From Betaproteobacteria bacterium HGW-Betaproteobacteria-14 (GTDB lineage Bacteria; Pseudomonadota; Gammaproteobacteria; Burkholderiales; Rhodocyclaceae): 46,141 nucleotides of DNA. This document shows positions 44,703-46,141 of the stretch, piece by piece. The translations under genes were made by a program, and so were the position numbers. The notes below the pieces were generated by a model. That model saw only the letters and a program-made list of their open reading frames with translations, did not search any database and was not told where the DNA came from. Each line of letters starts with the position of its first letter. Position 1 is the first letter of the stretch. The stretch lies in assembly GCA_002840845.1 (NCBI GenBank), contig PHCS01000021.1, forward strand, positions 1 through 46,141, written 5' to 3'.

Positions 44703-46141
44703 TGAGTGCAGTTCTTGGCACAGCACAGGATGCCGGTGGAGCGGGCGACGTTGCCAGCCGCCTGACCTTCTTCAAGAACCTGCAGACGGTTACCAACAAG
44801 ATCCATGCGACGGCGAACATCGACGAAATCATGCTCGAGCTGTCGCAGGACATCTGCACGCTGTTCAATGCCGACCGGCTGACCATCTACTCGCTGAGCG
44901 AAGACAAGTCTTCGATCGTCTCCAAGGTCAAGACCGGCCTCAATTCGTTCAAGGACCTGCGGCTGCCCATCGCCGACCAGAGCATTGCCGGCTTCGTCGC
45001 CCTGTCGAAGAAGCTGGCCAACATCAGCGACGTCTACGACGAGGCGGAACTGAAATCCCACACGCCCAGCCTGCGCTTCCTGCAGGAGGTCGACAAGCGG
45101 ACGGGCTACCGCACCAAGCAGATGCTCGTGGCGCCGATCACGGATGCCCGCAGCGGAGAACTGCTCGGCGTCGTCCAGCTCATCAACAACAAGGCCGGCT
45201 CGCCCTTCTCGCAGGTGGCCGAGGAGGGCGCCAAGGGTCTGTGCGAAACGCTCGCCATCGCTTTCGCACAGCGGCAGAAGCCGGCCCATATCGTCAAGTC
45301 CAAGTACGACCATCTGGTTGCCGATGCCGTGCTCTCGGCGGCGGAATTCGATCTCGCCACGCGCTCGGCGCGCCGCAAGGGGCAGGACATCGAGGAGGTG
45401 CTGCAGAACGAATTCCAGGTCAAGCTGGCCACCATCGGGCAGGCCCTCGGCAAGTTCTTCGGCGTGCCCTACGAACCCTTCAAGCCGGACCGCATCAAGC
45501 CGATGGACCTGCTGCGCAACCTCAAGCGGGAATACGTCGAGGAGAACCAGTGGCTGCCCATCGAGGAGACGAAGGAAGGCATCATCATCCTGACGATGGA
45601 CCCCGAACAGGTGAAGAGTTCGCGCATCGTCAATAACGTCTTCCCCAAGAACAAGCTGGTCTTCCGCGTCACCACCATCCAGGAATTCAAGCAGTCCCTC
45701 GACCAGTTCTATGGCGCTACCGCCGACTACGAATCCGTCGGCGACCTGCTCTCCGGCCTCGACGAGGGCGAGGAGGGCGGCGGCGAACTGACCGGCGAGG
45801 ACCTGACGGCGGCGGCCGACAACGAACTGGTCAAGCTGGTCAACAAGATCATCATCGATGCCTATCAGCAGGGCGCCTCGGACATCCACATCGAGCCGCG
45901 ACCGGGCAAGGACAAGACCATGATCCGCTTCCGCAGGGACGGCTCCCTGGCGCCCTACATCGAAGTGCCGGCCAGCTACCGCAATGCCCTGGTGGCGCGC
46001 CTCAAGATCATGTGCGACCTCGACATTTCCGAAAGGCGCAAGCCGCAGGACGGCAAGATCAAGTTCAAGAAGTTCGGCCCGATCGACATAGAGCTGCGCG
46101 TGGCAACGATTCCCTCGGCCGGCGGCGTCGACACCACCATC
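44702..46141 (+). CDS. GAF-domain GspE/PilB-type secretion/pilus ATPase, 5' part
   Basis: The open frame starts at ATG 44702, overlapping the previous stop (TAATG), and runs 480 codons to the window edge. Residues about 20-190 form a GAF domain (ATANIDEIMLELSQDICTLF, ADQSIAGFVALSKKLANISD, GVVQLINNKAG). A GspE N-terminal (MshEN-type) segment follows (EEVLQNEFQVKLATIGQALG, FFGVPYEPFKP). From about residue 375 the type II/IV secretion ATPase begins (ELVKLVNKIIIDAYQQGASD, IHIEPRPGKDK, FRRDGSLAPY, RLKIMCDLDISERRKPQDGK). The Walker motifs lie beyond the window. It should power a type IV pilus-like or type II secretion machine. Confidence 0.9.
   Translation, partial: MSAVLGTAQDAGGAGDVASRLTFFKNLQTVTNKIHATANIDEIMLELSQDICTLFNADRLTIYSLSEDKSSIVSKVKTGLNSFKDLRLPIADQSIAGFVALSKKLANISDVYDEAELKSHTPSLRFLQEVDKRTGYRTKQMLVAPITDARSGELLGVVQLINNKAGSPFSQVAEEGAKGLCETLAIAFAQRQKPAHIVKSKYDHLVADAVLSAAEFDLATRSARRKGQDIEEVLQNEFQVKLATIGQALGKFFGVPYEPFKPDRIKPMDLLRNLKREYVEENQWLPIEETKEGIIILTMDPEQVKSSRIVNNVFPKNKLVFRVTTIQEFKQSLDQFYGATADYESVGDLLSGLDEGEEGGGELTGEDLTAAADNELVKLVNKIIIDAYQQGASDIHIEPRPGKDKTMIRFRRDGSLAPYIEVPASYRNALVARLKIMCDLDISERRKPQDGKIKFKKFGPIDIELRVATIPSAGGVDTTI

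Overview
The window looks like chromosomal DNA of a betaproteobacterium. GC content is high, the order hisF-hisI-hisE-hinT-tatABC with a degS-like protease and a NIF3 protein beside it is typical of that class, and there are many aromatic-acid/CoA genes of the kind found in Rhodocyclales (Azoarcus, Thauera, Sterolibacterium relatives). That assignment rests on remembered gene order and family resemblance, not on a search. No tRNA, rRNA, CRISPR array or insertion sequence was recognised.

Layout. (1) 1-5327: housekeeping block with the end of histidine biosynthesis, a HIT hydrolase, Tat translocase, a broken alpha/beta hydrolase, a membrane-anchored trypsin-like protease and NIF3. (2) 5350-8471: a palindromic repeat, a Bcr/CflA-type efflux pump, a MarR repressor with a palindromic site in front of a shortened FAH-family gene, and a secreted rhodanese. 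(3) 8511-16987: a TetR regulator with an extra N-terminal HTH, divergent from a branched-chain-amino-acid-type ABC importer (binding protein, LivH, a LivM-LivG fusion, LivF) that brackets a feruloyl-CoA synthase gene, then a DUF3237 gene. This looks like an uptake and activation unit for phenylpropenoid or other aromatic acids. (4) 16998-25544: a compact aromatic/alicyclic acyl-CoA cluster with a lone BcrB-like benzoyl-CoA reductase subunit, an acyl-CoA dehydrogenase, two SDRs, a benzoate-type CoA ligase, two crotonase-family enzymes and a TetR repressor. Four copies of an 18-bp operator, TGAATGA-N4-TCATTCA, lie in its three control regions and tie the genes into one regulon. (5) 25577-28915: an unknown membrane protein and a PAS-GAF histidine kinase coupled to a methyltransferase. 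(6) 29064-33631: part of a phenylacetate (paa) set, namely paaK, a thiolase, paaI, paaG and divergent paaY, without the epoxidase genes. (7) 33871-35936: sucCD with a strong terminator. (8) 36266-46141 (window end): a signalling array reading one way, made of a CHASE2 Ser/Thr kinase, PP2C phosphatase, two-FHA protein, CHASE2 adenylate cyclase, metallo-beta-lactamase-fold cyclic-nucleotide phosphodiesterase candidate, cyclic-nucleotide-binding/rhodanese protein and a GAF-GspE/PilB-type ATPase cut by the window edge.

The most interesting parts are region 4, where a dearomatising reductase subunit occurs without its partners inside an operator-defined regulon, and region 8, which encodes writer, eraser and reader for both Thr phosphorylation and cAMP, each headed by a CHASE2 sensor, next to a secretion/pilus ATPase. 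Short GC-rich repeats of a shared family sit in several intergenic gaps and in places run into gene ends.
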